Origin: JABMMZ01 sp044357345
GTDB taxonomy: Bacteria > Bacteroidota > Bacteroidia > NS11-12g > UBA955
Reading direction: 5' to 3'
Assembly: GCA_044357345.1 (NCBI GenBank)
Contig: JBIKPR010000063.1
Span: 1 to 15,711 of the forward strand
DNA length: 15,711 bases
Below, piece after piece: positions 7,336-14,768 of this stretch. Under the pieces are notes generated by a model. The model made no database searches. It saw only the letters and a program-made list of their open reading frames with translations, and was not told where the DNA came from. The position numbers and the translations under genes are program-made. Each line of letters opens with the position of its first letter. The first letter of the stretch is position 1.

Positions 7336-8436
7336 ATGTCATTACAGTGCGGTATCGTAGGACTTCCAAACGTTGGTAAATCTACCCTCTTCAATTGCCT
7401 TAGCAATGCTAAAGCTCAAGCAGCAAATTTCCCTTTTTGTACAATAGAACCAAATGTAGGTGTAATAACTGTTCCAGATGAACGCTTACAAAAGCTTACT
7501 GAAATAGCTAAACCGCAAAACATTGTTCCAGCAACGGTAGAAATTGTTGACATCGCTGGCTTGGTTAAAGGCGCTAGTAAAGGTGAAGGATTGGGCAATC
7601 AATTTTTAGGCAATATCAAAAGCACCCAAGCCATTTTACATGTTCTTAGATGTTTTGAAGATGATAACATTATACACGTAGATGGTTCTGTTAATCCGAT
7701 TAGAGATAAAGAAATTATAGATACAGAACTTCAGTTAAAAGATCTTGAAGCCGTTGAAAACAGATTGTTAAGGGTACAAAAGCAAGCAAAGGCAGGCGAT
7801 AAAGATGCTGGTAAAATTGCCGATGCATGTGAAAAACACAAAGCCCATTTATTGCAAGGATTAAATGCCCGAACCATGGATGGATTAACTGATGAACAAA
7901 AAATCCTTTGCGAAGATTTGAATTTATTAACTGGAAAACCAGTGCTATATGTTTGTAATGTTGATGAAAAAAGTTTAAGTGGCGGCAACGCGTGGGTAGA
8001 TCAAATACGCGAAATGGCCGCAACAGAAAATGCCGATGTTATGGTTATATGCGCTGCTGCAGAGGCTGACATTGCAGAATTAGAAGATCCAGAAGAAAGG
8101 GCAATGTTTTTAAATGATTTGGGGATGCGCGAAAGCGGTGTTGCCAAATTAATTAAAGCCGCCTATAAAATGCTCAATTACATTACCTATTTCACTGTAG
8201 GTGAAAAAGAAGTTAGAGCTTGGACAATTACAAGAGGAATGAAAGCACCGCAGGCTGCTGCTGTAATCCATACGGACTTCGAAAAAGGATTTATTAGAGC
8301 AGAAGTAATTAAATACGATGATTACCTTCAATATGGCACCGAGGCAGCGATTAAAGAGGCTGGAAAGTTGGGTGTTGAAGGCAAAGAATATATAGTCAAA
8401 GATGGCGATTGTATGCATTTTAGATTCAACGTTTAA
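7336..8436 (+). CDS. ychF: Redox/translation-linked GTPase/ATPase YchF (Obg family, OLA1 type)
   Basis: The 366-residue product is a complete YchF. The P-loop GLPNVGKST is at 9-17, switch region NFPFCTIEPNVGVI follows, DIAGLVKGASKGEGLGNQFL is the G3 region, and VCNVDE lies at the usual NxxE position. A central helical domain and a C-terminal TGS domain follow, the latter beginning near YFTVGEKEVRAWTITRG and ending GDCMHFRFNV. The family binds ATP better than GTP, associates with ribosomes and affects stress responses. The start at 7336 gives the expected N-terminus MSLQCGIVGLPN. It lies 36 bp after glmM and is probably co-transcribed. Only a weak AT-only inverted repeat (8437-8451) follows the stop. 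Confidence 0.97.
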   Translation: MSLQCGIVGLPNVGKSTLFNCLSNAKAQAANFPFCTIEPNVGVITVPDERLQKLTEIAKPQNIVPATVEIVDIAGLVKGASKGEGLGNQFLGNIKSTQAILHVLRCFEDDNIIHVDGSVNPIRDKEIIDTELQLKDLEAVENRLLRVQKQAKAGDKDAGKIADACEKHKAHLLQGLNARTMDGLTDEQKILCEDLNLLTGKPVLYVCNVDEKSLSGGNAWVDQIREMAATENADVMVICAAAEADIAELEDPEERAMFLNDLGMRESGVAKLIKAAYKMLNYITYFTVGEKEVRAWTITRGMKAPQAAAVIHTDFEKGFIRAEVIKYDDYLQYGTEAAIKEAGKLGVEGKEYIVKDGDCMHFRFNV

Positions 8437-8462
8437 AATAATTGAATTATTATCAAAAAGCA

Positions 8463-8493
8463 TTTGTTTAAATCAATAAAAATCTTACTTTTG
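8463..8493 (+). promoter_or_regulatory. Bacteroidota-type promoter of tRNA-Lys
   Basis: TTTG (8463-8466) and TACTTTTG (8486-8493) are separated by 19 nt, an excellent match to the -33 TTTG / -7 TAnnTTTG promoter of this phylum. The tRNA begins 13 bases after the -7 box. Confidence 0.8.
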
Positions 8494-8506
8494 CACCACG
8501 TTTAAC

Positions 8507-8582
8507 GATTCCGTAGCTCAGCTGGTAGAGCATTACACTTTTAATGTAGTGGTCCTGGGTTCGAATCCCAGCGGGATCACCA
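8507..8582 (+). tRNA. trnK: tRNA-Lys (anticodon TTT)
   Basis: A complete 76-nt cloverleaf. The acceptor stem is GATTCCG with CGGGATC (one T:G pair). The D arm is GCTC/GAGC. The anticodon stem is TTACA/TGTAG around loop CTTTTAA, with anticodon TTT at 8540-8542. The T arm is CTGGG/CCCAG around TTCGAAT. CCA is encoded at 8580-8582. The last 16 bases before CCA recur at 8858-8873. Confidence 0.98.
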
Positions 8583-8585
8583 GAC

Positions 8586-8612
8586 AAAAGCCTTCTTCGG
8601 AAGGCTTTTTTT
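8586..8612 (+). terminator. Intrinsic terminator of tRNA-Lys, UUCG tetraloop
   Basis: AAAAGCCTTC (8586-8595) pairs with GAAGGCTTTT (8600-8609) around TTCG, giving the very stable C(UUCG)G closing. A T-run to 8612 follows. It begins four bases after the tRNA CCA. Confidence 0.93.
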
Positions 8613-8626
8613 ATTTATAAAAATGA

Positions 8627-8651
8627 ATTCATAAAGCGCGCTTTAATGAAT
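8627..8651. repeat. Perfect palindrome with extended arms after the tRNA terminator
   Basis: TAAAGCGCGCTTTA (8632-8645) is a 14-bp perfect palindrome. Outside it, ATTCA (8627-8631) pairs with TGAAT (8647-8651) after one unpaired A at 8646. It could be a protein-binding operator or a cruciform. The GCGCGC core stands out in this AT-rich DNA. No gene use is evident. Confidence 0.55.
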
Positions 8652-8671
8652 GAATGTTATAAATAAAAAGT

Positions 8672-8743
8672 GCAATTGATGCCAACCAATTGCTTTTGTC
8701 TTGTGCAGAACCCTCGTAGCCTTGGGACCACGCAGTAATCCCA
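8672..8743 (+). repeat. Structured 72-nt repeat, copy 1
   Basis: Matches copy 2 (8793-8864) at 57 of 72 positions without gaps. Shared blocks are GCAATTGA at the start, TTGTCTTGTGCAGAAC in the middle and AGCCTTGGGACCAC, then AATCCCA at the end. GCAATTG (8672-8678) pairs with CAATTGC (8687-8693), and TGGGA with TCCCA near the 3' end, so two hairpins are possible. The translations of this region look like artefacts. It may be a dispersed extragenic repeat or a small structured RNA. Confidence 0.65.
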
Positions 8744-8792
8744 TAACACAGACACCAAGCTCGCTTGAGTAGTTGCGTTTATTGCATGAAAA

Positions 8793-8864
8793 GCAATTGA
8801 ACCCTTTCGATTGCAATTGTCTTGTGCAGAACATTCAAAGCCTTGGGACCACAAAGCAATCCCA
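8793..8864 (+). repeat. Structured 72-nt repeat, copy 2
   Basis: Second copy, 121 bp after copy 1. The first hairpin is kept by GCAATTG (8793-8799) with CGATTGC (8808-8814), where one pair becomes T:G. TGGGA...TCCCA is also kept. Its 3' end runs directly into a duplicate of the tRNA-Lys 3' end (8858-8877). Confidence 0.65.
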
Positions 8865-8877
8865 GCGGGATCAACAG
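8858..8877 (+). repeat. Duplicate of the tRNA-Lys 3' end (att-like)
   Basis: AATCCCAGCGGGATCA is identical to tRNA bases 8564-8579. The match extends to 19 of 20 bases (8564-8583 against 8858-8877), with one C-to-A change inside the CCA. A direct repeat of a tRNA 3' end is the classic footprint of integration by a tyrosine recombinase, but no integrase gene is present and the enclosed segment is only about 294 bp. Confidence 0.6.
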
Positions 8878-8882
8878 CTGCT

Positions 8883-10033
8883 TTAATCCACACTCAAGAT
8901 GATAACTTTGTTAATGACATCTTCATCCAGTAGTTGAATATAATAAACGCCCGCTTGTAAAGAAAAACCCTCCAAATGTATTATCTCAGACATTGATTCA
9001 ATTAACTTAGAGTAGAGTAATTACCATGCACATCAACAATATTGATTAGCCCTTCAAAAGCTTCTGAAGAATTAATTTTCAAGCCTGTTTTATTGATGTT
9101 TATAGGATTAGGAAAAGCGAAACTTTTAGAATTTGAATTTGATTCATACAAATAGACAACAGCAGATGTAACTATGCTACCGTCCATTTTAGTGGCAAGA
9201 ATGCGGTAAAACTTATCATTAATATTGCTTGGAATAATGAATCGGTATTCAGCCAAGGTTTGTTCTTTTTTCGATGATTTAAGGCTGTTTATTGTGCAGA
9301 AAGCCTTAGCGTCCGCAGAACCTTGTTTTGTATAAGAATCCGCATCGTAATTTTCAGCAAACTTCCATGTCAAAATCGATAAACCTTGCTTTTTGTAAGC
9401 CTTAAAATCGATAAATTCCAAAGGCAAAGGCACAATAATGTTTACTTCAAATTTAACAAGATTACTCATAAAAGGTGTTTGAAAAACCTCCGAATTCATT
9501 AAATTGATTTGAACCAGTACCGCCATTTCCATCAATATCGCAGGTATTCACAAATATATTTTGAAGTATAACATTGGTTCCTGAGTTTGTTGAGTTGTTG
9601 TAGGAAGCACCTGCAATAAATTGAAAATTGAATCTAAGTTTCCCGCCACCAGAATTCCAATTTATAGTAGGCGAAAAAAAACTATCTTAATTAGCGCTCA
9701 TCCCAGAACCTGAATTTGCACTATAATCAAAAAGAATTGTGCCGCTAGAAGGACTCTAAGGCAAAGAAAACGAACCATTACTTATGCTCACCGTTTTAAC
9801 AATACAATCGATTTGTTGAGATCCGATGGTAATTACATTGGTGTATAAAGTCTTACTTCCTGCAGAAGATCCAACTGTTCCAACTTTATGAATTTTATTG
9901 GCTGCAAGAAAAGCCAAAGTTTGGTTGTTGACATTATACGTACTTTGAGCATTCGCATCAAGTCCTACTGCGCTTAGCTGTAAGCTACAAGCATAAGCTT
10001 TAGCATTTTTAAATTTGTAATTAATTTTTTCAT
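8883..10033 (-). pseudogene. Decayed T9SS-exported protein with C-terminal sorting domain
   Basis: Reading across three frames rebuilds one protein of about 380 residues. It starts at ATG 10031-10033 with a signal peptide (MKKLITNLKMLKLMLVA). It shifts frame near 9983 into LQLSAVGLDANAQSTYNVNN and an extracellular region with CDIDGNGGTGSNQFNE. After a second shift near 9482 it continues as PLPLEFIDFKAYKKQGLSIL, a linker domain common in secreted Bacteroidota proteins. Next come FAFPNPININKTGLKINSSE and then GVYYIQLLDEDVINKVIIL, the type A sorting domain that directs export through T9SS. Damage: stops at 9756-9758 (TAG) and 9687-9689 (TAA), the two frameshifts above, and a five-base tandem duplication (GAGTA twice, 9010-9019) that throws the sorting domain out of frame. 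The true stop is TAA at 8883-8885. The specific function is not recognised. Confidence 0.85.
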
Positions 10034-10481
10034 AATGCAGATTGTAAAATTATTATGGTCCATAAATAAACAAGTTATCAAAAAAACAAACAACAAAAAT
10101 CTATTCGATACTATCACTTCTATCTTTTTATTAAACATAAAAAAATGTAAGAGTTTAAAAAACACTTTAAAACAAAACAGTTGTTACTAAATTATTGCAA
10201 AATCGTAACAAAAACAAAAGCAAAACATTTCAATCATTGAAATGCTCACTTTTAATTCATAAAGATGGCATGGAGTAAAATTGAAATATAGTACAATGAA
10301 AATTTTCCAGTGCCTAAATACAAAATTGGCAAAGTTTCATTTTTAAAACAAGTTGAATTCTGATATACCTTCTTGATTGGTTTGCCGCTAATTCATTAAG
10401 GCTCATAACGCCTCATAACTCGTCAAACTATGCCCTTTATAGGATCCATTGAATTAACTACACAAAGTATTTTAGAGAAAA
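10034..10481. other. AT-rich intergenic region between asnB and the T9SS pseudogene
   Basis: About 450 bases with no supportable gene on either strand. It should hold the old promoter of the T9SS gene and the 3' untranslated region of asnB. I see one strong inverted repeat (10226-10244) and a short tandem pair CTCATAAC (10402-10409 and 10412-10419). No convincing -33/-7 pair was found. Confidence 0.5.
10226..10244 (-). terminator. Perfect inverted repeat, possible asnB terminator
   Basis: CATTTCAA and TTGAAATG form an 8-bp perfect stem around three bases. On the minus strand, the direction of asnB, it is followed by TTTTGCTTTTG, a loose T-rich tail. It lies about 240 bases after the asnB stop, which is far, and the stem is AT-rich. 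A regulatory palindrome for the T9SS gene is the alternative. Confidence 0.35.
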
Positions 10482-12323
10482 TTAGTTTTTAATATTATTT
10501 TCAGTCATCCATTTCTCCAAAACGACTAATCCCCAAATATGCAGCCACGTAAGAGCCTGCTTATTGTTCAAAAAAGAATGCCATAAGTATTGAATGCCTT
10601 CGGGTTTGAATAGTTGTCTTTTCGACAAAGAATCTAAAGCCTCCTCACAGTATGGTTTTAGTTCATTGCGCAACCAAAAGTTCCAAGGAAAGGTAAAACC
10701 TTTTTTGGTTCTATTCACAATTTCAGGTGGCAACAAATCACCCAAAGCTTCAACAAATAAATGTTTGGGACTGCCCTTTTTAAATTTATTTTTATCGTCT
10801 AGTTTTAAAACAAACTCAATCAATTTATAATCAAAAAACGGCTCTCTTACTTCTAAGGCCCAAGCCATGCTCATCTGATCTGTGTCTTTCATTAAGACAT
10901 CCAAGGTATAATGACTCAGTTCGGCAATCGAATATTGGCTTAAAACTGGGAATTTTTTTGTTTGATTTAAATCCAACCAAGAATCATTTTTAAGGATAGG
11001 TTTTTCTAACAAATAATTTAATTCATTTTTGAAATACACACTTCGGCTGTTGGCATAAAAAGCCGACAAATCTGCACTTGACGAATCAAACATATCAGAA
11101 AGTTTCAAACTTGCCCTCGATTTCTTCACAGTATTAATTACTGAAAGCAACGGCTTGAAAATAGGAACCTTAAATACCCATGAAAATTTCTGAAAAGATT
11201 TCCATCTTTCAAAGCCCACATATCCCGCAAATAGCTCATCACCACCAATACCAGTCAAAACGACTTTGATGCCGGTTTTAGCAACCAATTGAGATATCAT
11301 ATAGGTATTTATTCCATCTACAGTAGGATTGTCCATAGATTTAAAAAATGGATCTAAGTTGGGAATTAAGTCAGCGGGCTTCATTAAAAAAGCCTGGTGA
11401 TTGGTTTTGTACTTATTTGCGACGAATTGAGAATACTCAGATTCATCGTATTGCTTCTCATCAAAAACAATTGAAAACGTATCAATTGGATCTTTGCTCA
11501 ATCCAGCCATTACTGCAACAACCGCCGATGAATCTATCCCTCCAGAAAGAAAGGCACCAACTTTTACATCCGCAACCATCCTGCTTTTAACCGCATCCAC
11601 AAAATTCGATTTGCAAGCTTTTAAAACCTCCTGACGGTTTGATAAATTAGGCACAGGCTTATCCAACAAGCTCCAATACCTTTGAATTGAAAAACCATTA
11701 TGCTTTAAAATTAAATAGTGGCCAGGACAAAGTTGAAATAAATCTTTTATTAAAGTTTTGGGCGTCGCAATAGAAAGGAAACGCAAATATTCAGATAAAT
11801 TATTTTCATCTATTTTAGCTTCTAAAATTTCAGAGGCTAGAATGCTTCTAATTTCAGAGGCAAATACAAAAACACCGTTGACAAAACCATAGTATAATGG
11901 TTTTACCCCCAATCGATCTCTGGCAATAAAAAGTTCTTGTTCTACTTTATCCCATATTGCAAAAGCAAACATGCCATTGAGTTTTTCCAAACAAGCCTTA
12001 CCCCATTTGATGTAGGCAGCCAAGATGACTTCAGTATCAGAATTGGAACTCCAATTGTAGTCTAATTCTGATTTTACATCTTGGTAATTGTAAATCTCAC
12101 CATTGAATACGATTACATAGCGGTTACTGTGATCAAAAAGCGGTTGATTGGCACCAGAACTTAAATCAATAATAGACAATCTTCTGTGTCCAAGTGCAAT
12201 TCCATCTTCAATGAAAAAACCTTCTGCATCCGGACCTCGGTGTTCAATTCTCTTATTCATATCATGAATTTTAGAACTTGAAACTTCTTTATTTAAACCA
12301 ATTATACCAACGATTCCACACAT
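10482..12323 (-). CDS. asnB: Asparagine synthase (glutamine-hydrolysing), AsnB type
   Basis: The 613-residue product has both halves of class-II asparagine synthetases. The N-terminal Ntn glutaminase starts MCGIVGIIGL, with Cys2 the nucleophile once Met is removed. It continues with RGPDAEG (29-35), GHRRLSIIDL with Arg48, FNGEIYN (73-79) and Asp96 in SNSDTEV. The synthetase half has the ATP-binding SGGIDSS at 260-266, GIGGDELFAGY, and a normal C-terminus with MDNPTVDGIN and KDTDQMSMAWALEVREPF. It should make asparagine from aspartate, glutamine and ATP. Homologues of this length also act as amidotransferases in surface-glycan clusters, but no glycosyltransferase or sugar gene is near, so a housekeeping role is more likely. 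The gene stands alone with gaps of about 260 and 450 bp. Confidence 0.92.
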   Translation of the reverse strand: MCGIVGIIGLNKEVSSSKIHDMNKRIEHRGPDAEGFFIEDGIALGHRRLSIIDLSSGANQPLFDHSNRYVIVFNGEIYNYQDVKSELDYNWSSNSDTEVILAAYIKWGKACLEKLNGMFAFAIWDKVEQELFIARDRLGVKPLYYGFVNGVFVFASEIRSILASEILEAKIDENNLSEYLRFLSIATPKTLIKDLFQLCPGHYLILKHNGFSIQRYWSLLDKPVPNLSNRQEVLKACKSNFVDAVKSRMVADVKVGAFLSGGIDSSAVVAVMAGLSKDPIDTFSIVFDEKQYDESEYSQFVANKYKTNHQAFLMKPADLIPNLDPFFKSMDNPTVDGINTYMISQLVAKTGIKVVLTGIGGDELFAGYVGFERWKSFQKFSWVFKVPIFKPLLSVINTVKKSRASLKLSDMFDSSSADLSAFYANSRSVYFKNELNYLLEKPILKNDSWLDLNQTKKFPVLSQYSIAELSHYTLDVLMKDTDQMSMAWALEVREPFFDYKLIEFVLKLDDKNKFKKGSPKHLFVEALGDLLPPEIVNRTKKGFTFPWNFWLRNELKPYCEEALDSLSKRQLFKPEGIQYLWHSFLNNKQALTWLHIWGLVVLEKWMTENNIKN

Positions 12324-12458
12324 TTTAATATTAATAAACTATACCCGATTCGCAACTGAAATGCTTTGAATTGTTATCTAAGTCAGAAATTACTTACGAC
12401 ACGCTCGCTATGCTGATAGGCCTTGCTCAATATCAAGATTTCTATTTTTCAGGTCTTG

Positions 12459-12466
12459 CAAATATA
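12459..12466 (-). promoter_or_regulatory. Possible -7 element of asnB
   Basis: On the minus strand this reads TATATTTG, a match to TAnnTTTG, about 135 bases before the asnB ATG. The nearest TTTG upstream is only 12 nt away, too close for the consensus, so support is partial. Confidence 0.3.
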
Positions 12467-12587
12467 GGATAGCATAGGCAAATTCCTTTGGATTGCATGA
12501 AATTTCACAAAAATCGAATTTTGATGCAATTTTTGGCCTCCGTTTCATCGCACTTTTAATAAACAGATAACCTACGAATTGCTTTGC

Positions 12588-13661
12588 TTAAAGCTTTTTT
12601 AACACAGCAATGAACAAGGTATCTGATTCATTGTTAGACGCAAAAGTATATTGCATTGATTCCACTCTTAATCCAAGATTTTGCACTAAGTAATCTACAT
12701 TTTTTTCATTTTCTGAGGCAAAAACTGAACAAGTCATATAATACAAGGTTCCATCAGTTTTTAAGTTTTTAACTGCATTGCCAGCAATTTTTTGCTGTAA
12801 TTTTGAAAAATAATCTATTTTAGAAATTTCAAAACCAAGGATGTTCTCAGGAGATCGACCCCAAGTTCCACTGCCTGAACACGGTACATCCAATATCACT
12901 TTATCATATTTTGTCTTTAGTTGAAATACATCCAATAAATCACACAATTCGATTTGAGGTACTCGTAAACCAAGGGTTTTAAAGCGGGATTTTAAATTTT
13001 CTAAAATCGTAAACCTTTTGTCGCTGCATGTTAACTGAAATGGCTTTATAAATTTGTTTGAAATATAAATAGACTTCCCTCCCGCACCACTGCAGGCGTC
13101 CCAAACCAAGTCATCTTCTTCGATTTCAACAAAATCGGCTGCTTTTTGTGAAGCAAAATCCATAGTCCAAGCCCAACCGTGTTCCAAAATATGGTTGCAC
13201 TTGCTATCTGCATCTAATTTAAGACTAAAATCTGAAACTTGTTCATATTGAATCTGATTTTGCTTCAGAAAATTATAGACCAAGGATTCAGAACCACGTC
13301 TTAAAATCAAATATAAAGGCTTTTGAAATTGAAGACCATTTATCCAATCCTCAAAATTAAGCAGTTGACTTATTTTGTCTTGGAAAGGAAAAATTTCTTT
13401 TGCTTTTGGCAACTGCAGAGTTCCGTCAGCAATTGAAATTGACTTTTGTATTTTACTTTGCAAATCACTCTCGCTGTCAAGCGAATAACCCATTCTAAAA
13501 TAGGCAAAACATAAATTCTTGTATATTTTCCGGTCCTTACTACCCCAAGATCTATTTTGTTTGCAAAGGTTGGCAAAGTAGTATTGAAAAGGCTGATCGT
13601 ATTGATATTTTGACAAAATATCTGCAACTACGGCCAGTCGGAATGGTTTTAGTATCTCCAA
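12588..13661 (-). CDS. RsmB/NOP-family RNA (cytosine-5) methyltransferase
   Basis: The 357-residue protein is a class I SAM-dependent m5C RNA methyltransferase. The SAM-binding motif I is DACSGAGGKS at 188-197. Motif IV is DVPCSGSGTWGRSPE with Cys261. Motif VI is YMTCSVFASENE with Cys311. In this family the motif VI cysteine attacks C6 of cytosine and the motif IV cysteine assists release; both are present. The first roughly 150 residues are helical and probably form the RNA-binding part. E. coli RsmB (about 430 residues) has a longer N-terminal NusB domain, so this is a shorter relative. The likely substrate is 16S rRNA, but the exact cytosine cannot be predicted. Its ATG overlaps the upstream gene's stop region by 13 bases, indicating an operon with guaA. 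Confidence 0.9.
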   Translation of the reverse strand: MEILKPFRLAVVADILSKYQYDQPFQYYFANLCKQNRSWGSKDRKIYKNLCFAYFRMGYSLDSESDLQSKIQKSISIADGTLQLPKAKEIFPFQDKISQLLNFEDWINGLQFQKPLYLILRRGSESLVYNFLKQNQIQYEQVSDFSLKLDADSKCNHILEHGWAWTMDFASQKAADFVEIEEDDLVWDACSGAGGKSIYISNKFIKPFQLTCSDKRFTILENLKSRFKTLGLRVPQIELCDLLDVFQLKTKYDKVILDVPCSGSGTWGRSPENILGFEISKIDYFSKLQQKIAGNAVKNLKTDGTLYYMTCSVFASENEKNVDYLVQNLGLRVESMQYTFASNNESDTLFIAVLKKL

Positions 13662-14767
13662 AATGCTTTGTAAAAATTATAATTTTCGTAATAAAACAAA
13701 TTCAACCCAGCATTTTCAATTAAATTACCCCTTTGAACAAAATGAAATGTACGGTGGGTATAGTTAAATTCTTTATTTAAGATATTTTTATAAAAGTCGC
13801 TGTCAAAGGCCATAAGTGCCATTCCGAAAAACGAAAACTGGTCGTAACCAATAAATGTATAACGGTCAGGATCGCCGCCGTATTTCAAACGGTATTCTTT
13901 GCGAAAGTCTTTGTAGATTGTGTCATTATAAGGCACGCTGTATGTACCGTAAAAATACAATCCATTTAATGAATTATAGCTAACTCTATCAAAATCTAAC
14001 CAGTCTGTAGGGCCAACGACTATGCATTTAGGATTATTCTTTGCAGAGATTCCTTGGCTACAACTACTTGCACTTCTACCTGTGTAAAAAACCATTAAAG
14101 AGTCCTTCTTATTCCAAACTGACTCTATTGTAAACGTTTTTCCATCAATAACTTGACACTTTAACCCAGAAGCCAGTTCGTATCCTTTCTTGAAATTTCT
14201 TGCCGCAAATGTTCTTGTGTTTTTAAGTGCGTCATCAACCACCACAACCTGAAATTTTTTGAATGCAGAGGCTGCATGCTTTCCCGTATAATAATATTGT
14301 AAACTGTCAACTGTATTGCAATTAATTAACGGAAATTCAGTTCCTAATGTGTTTGGGTAGTATCGTAAAGGTGAAACAAGAGGTATCTTATAAATGGCGC
14401 AAAATTTTTCAACTTCAAACAATTCATTGTCATAAACTGGACCAATCATTAAATCAATTTTTTGAAGTTCAGGGTTTTGAAGTAATCGAATAACTTCCAA
14501 ACTGTCCATTTTGGTATCAAGAACGGTTAATTGCATTTTTAGACCTTGAGATTCTAAATCTGCAATAGCCATTTCAACCCCTTCATAGTATTCGGCCATA
14601 ATGTCTCTTACCTTCCATTTATCGGGCATGCCGATACAAAAAGGCAACATGAGCACCACCTTGTATTCTTTTTTAAACGGTGGCAATTGCTCCTTCATTT
14701 TACTATTCGCACTCAAACTGTTGCAGAATAATACAAAAAGCAATATTATGGATTGGCCTAATTTCAT
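13649..14767 (-). CDS. Exported periplasmic-binding-protein-like protein (ABC substrate-binding, type 1 fold)
   Basis: The 372-residue product starts with a signal peptide (MKLGQSIILLFVLFCNSLSA, likely cut just after). It continues as a type-1 periplasmic-binding fold. VVLMLPFCIG at 37-46 is the first strand. YYEGVEMAIADLESQGLKMQ is the family's first helix region, and TVLDTKMDS follows. DLMIGPVYDNE, KIPLVSPLRYYP and a hinge-like GLYFYGTYSVPYND also fit. The nearest annotations in this phylum are amino-acid ABC transporter substrate-binding or LysM-plus-PBP1 proteins. I see no LysM domain here and no permease or ATPase genes nearby, so a transport role is doubtful; an envelope sensing or structural role is equally possible. 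Only one base separates it from guaA, and it overlaps the methyltransferase by 13 bases. Confidence 0.72.
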   Translation of the reverse strand: MKLGQSIILLFVLFCNSLSANSKMKEQLPPFKKEYKVVLMLPFCIGMPDKWKVRDIMAEYYEGVEMAIADLESQGLKMQLTVLDTKMDSLEVIRLLQNPELQKIDLMIGPVYDNELFEVEKFCAIYKIPLVSPLRYYPNTLGTEFPLINCNTVDSLQYYYTGKHAASAFKKFQVVVVDDALKNTRTFAARNFKKGYELASGLKCQVIDGKTFTIESVWNKKDSLMVFYTGRSASSCSQGISAKNNPKCIVVGPTDWLDFDRVSYNSLNGLYFYGTYSVPYNDTIYKDFRKEYRLKYGGDPDRYTFIGYDQFSFFGMALMAFDSDFYKNILNKEFNYTHRTFHFVQRGNLIENAGLNLFYYENYNFYKAFWRY

Positions 14768-14768
14768 T

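Noticed and set aside
7715..8463. Three minus-strand ORFs (85-104 codons) antisense to ychF
   Set aside because: They are shadows of a highly conserved coding region.
8672..8864. CRISPR-like array
   Set aside because: There are only two imperfect copies (57 of 72 identical) at 121-bp spacing, no third unit and no cas gene.
8643..8893. Two overlapping minus-strand ORFs of 63 and 78 codons over the post-tRNA repeats
   Set aside because: They translate the repeated structured DNA in two frames and the repeat copies do not encode similar peptides in one frame. They look like spurious reading of non-coding repeats.
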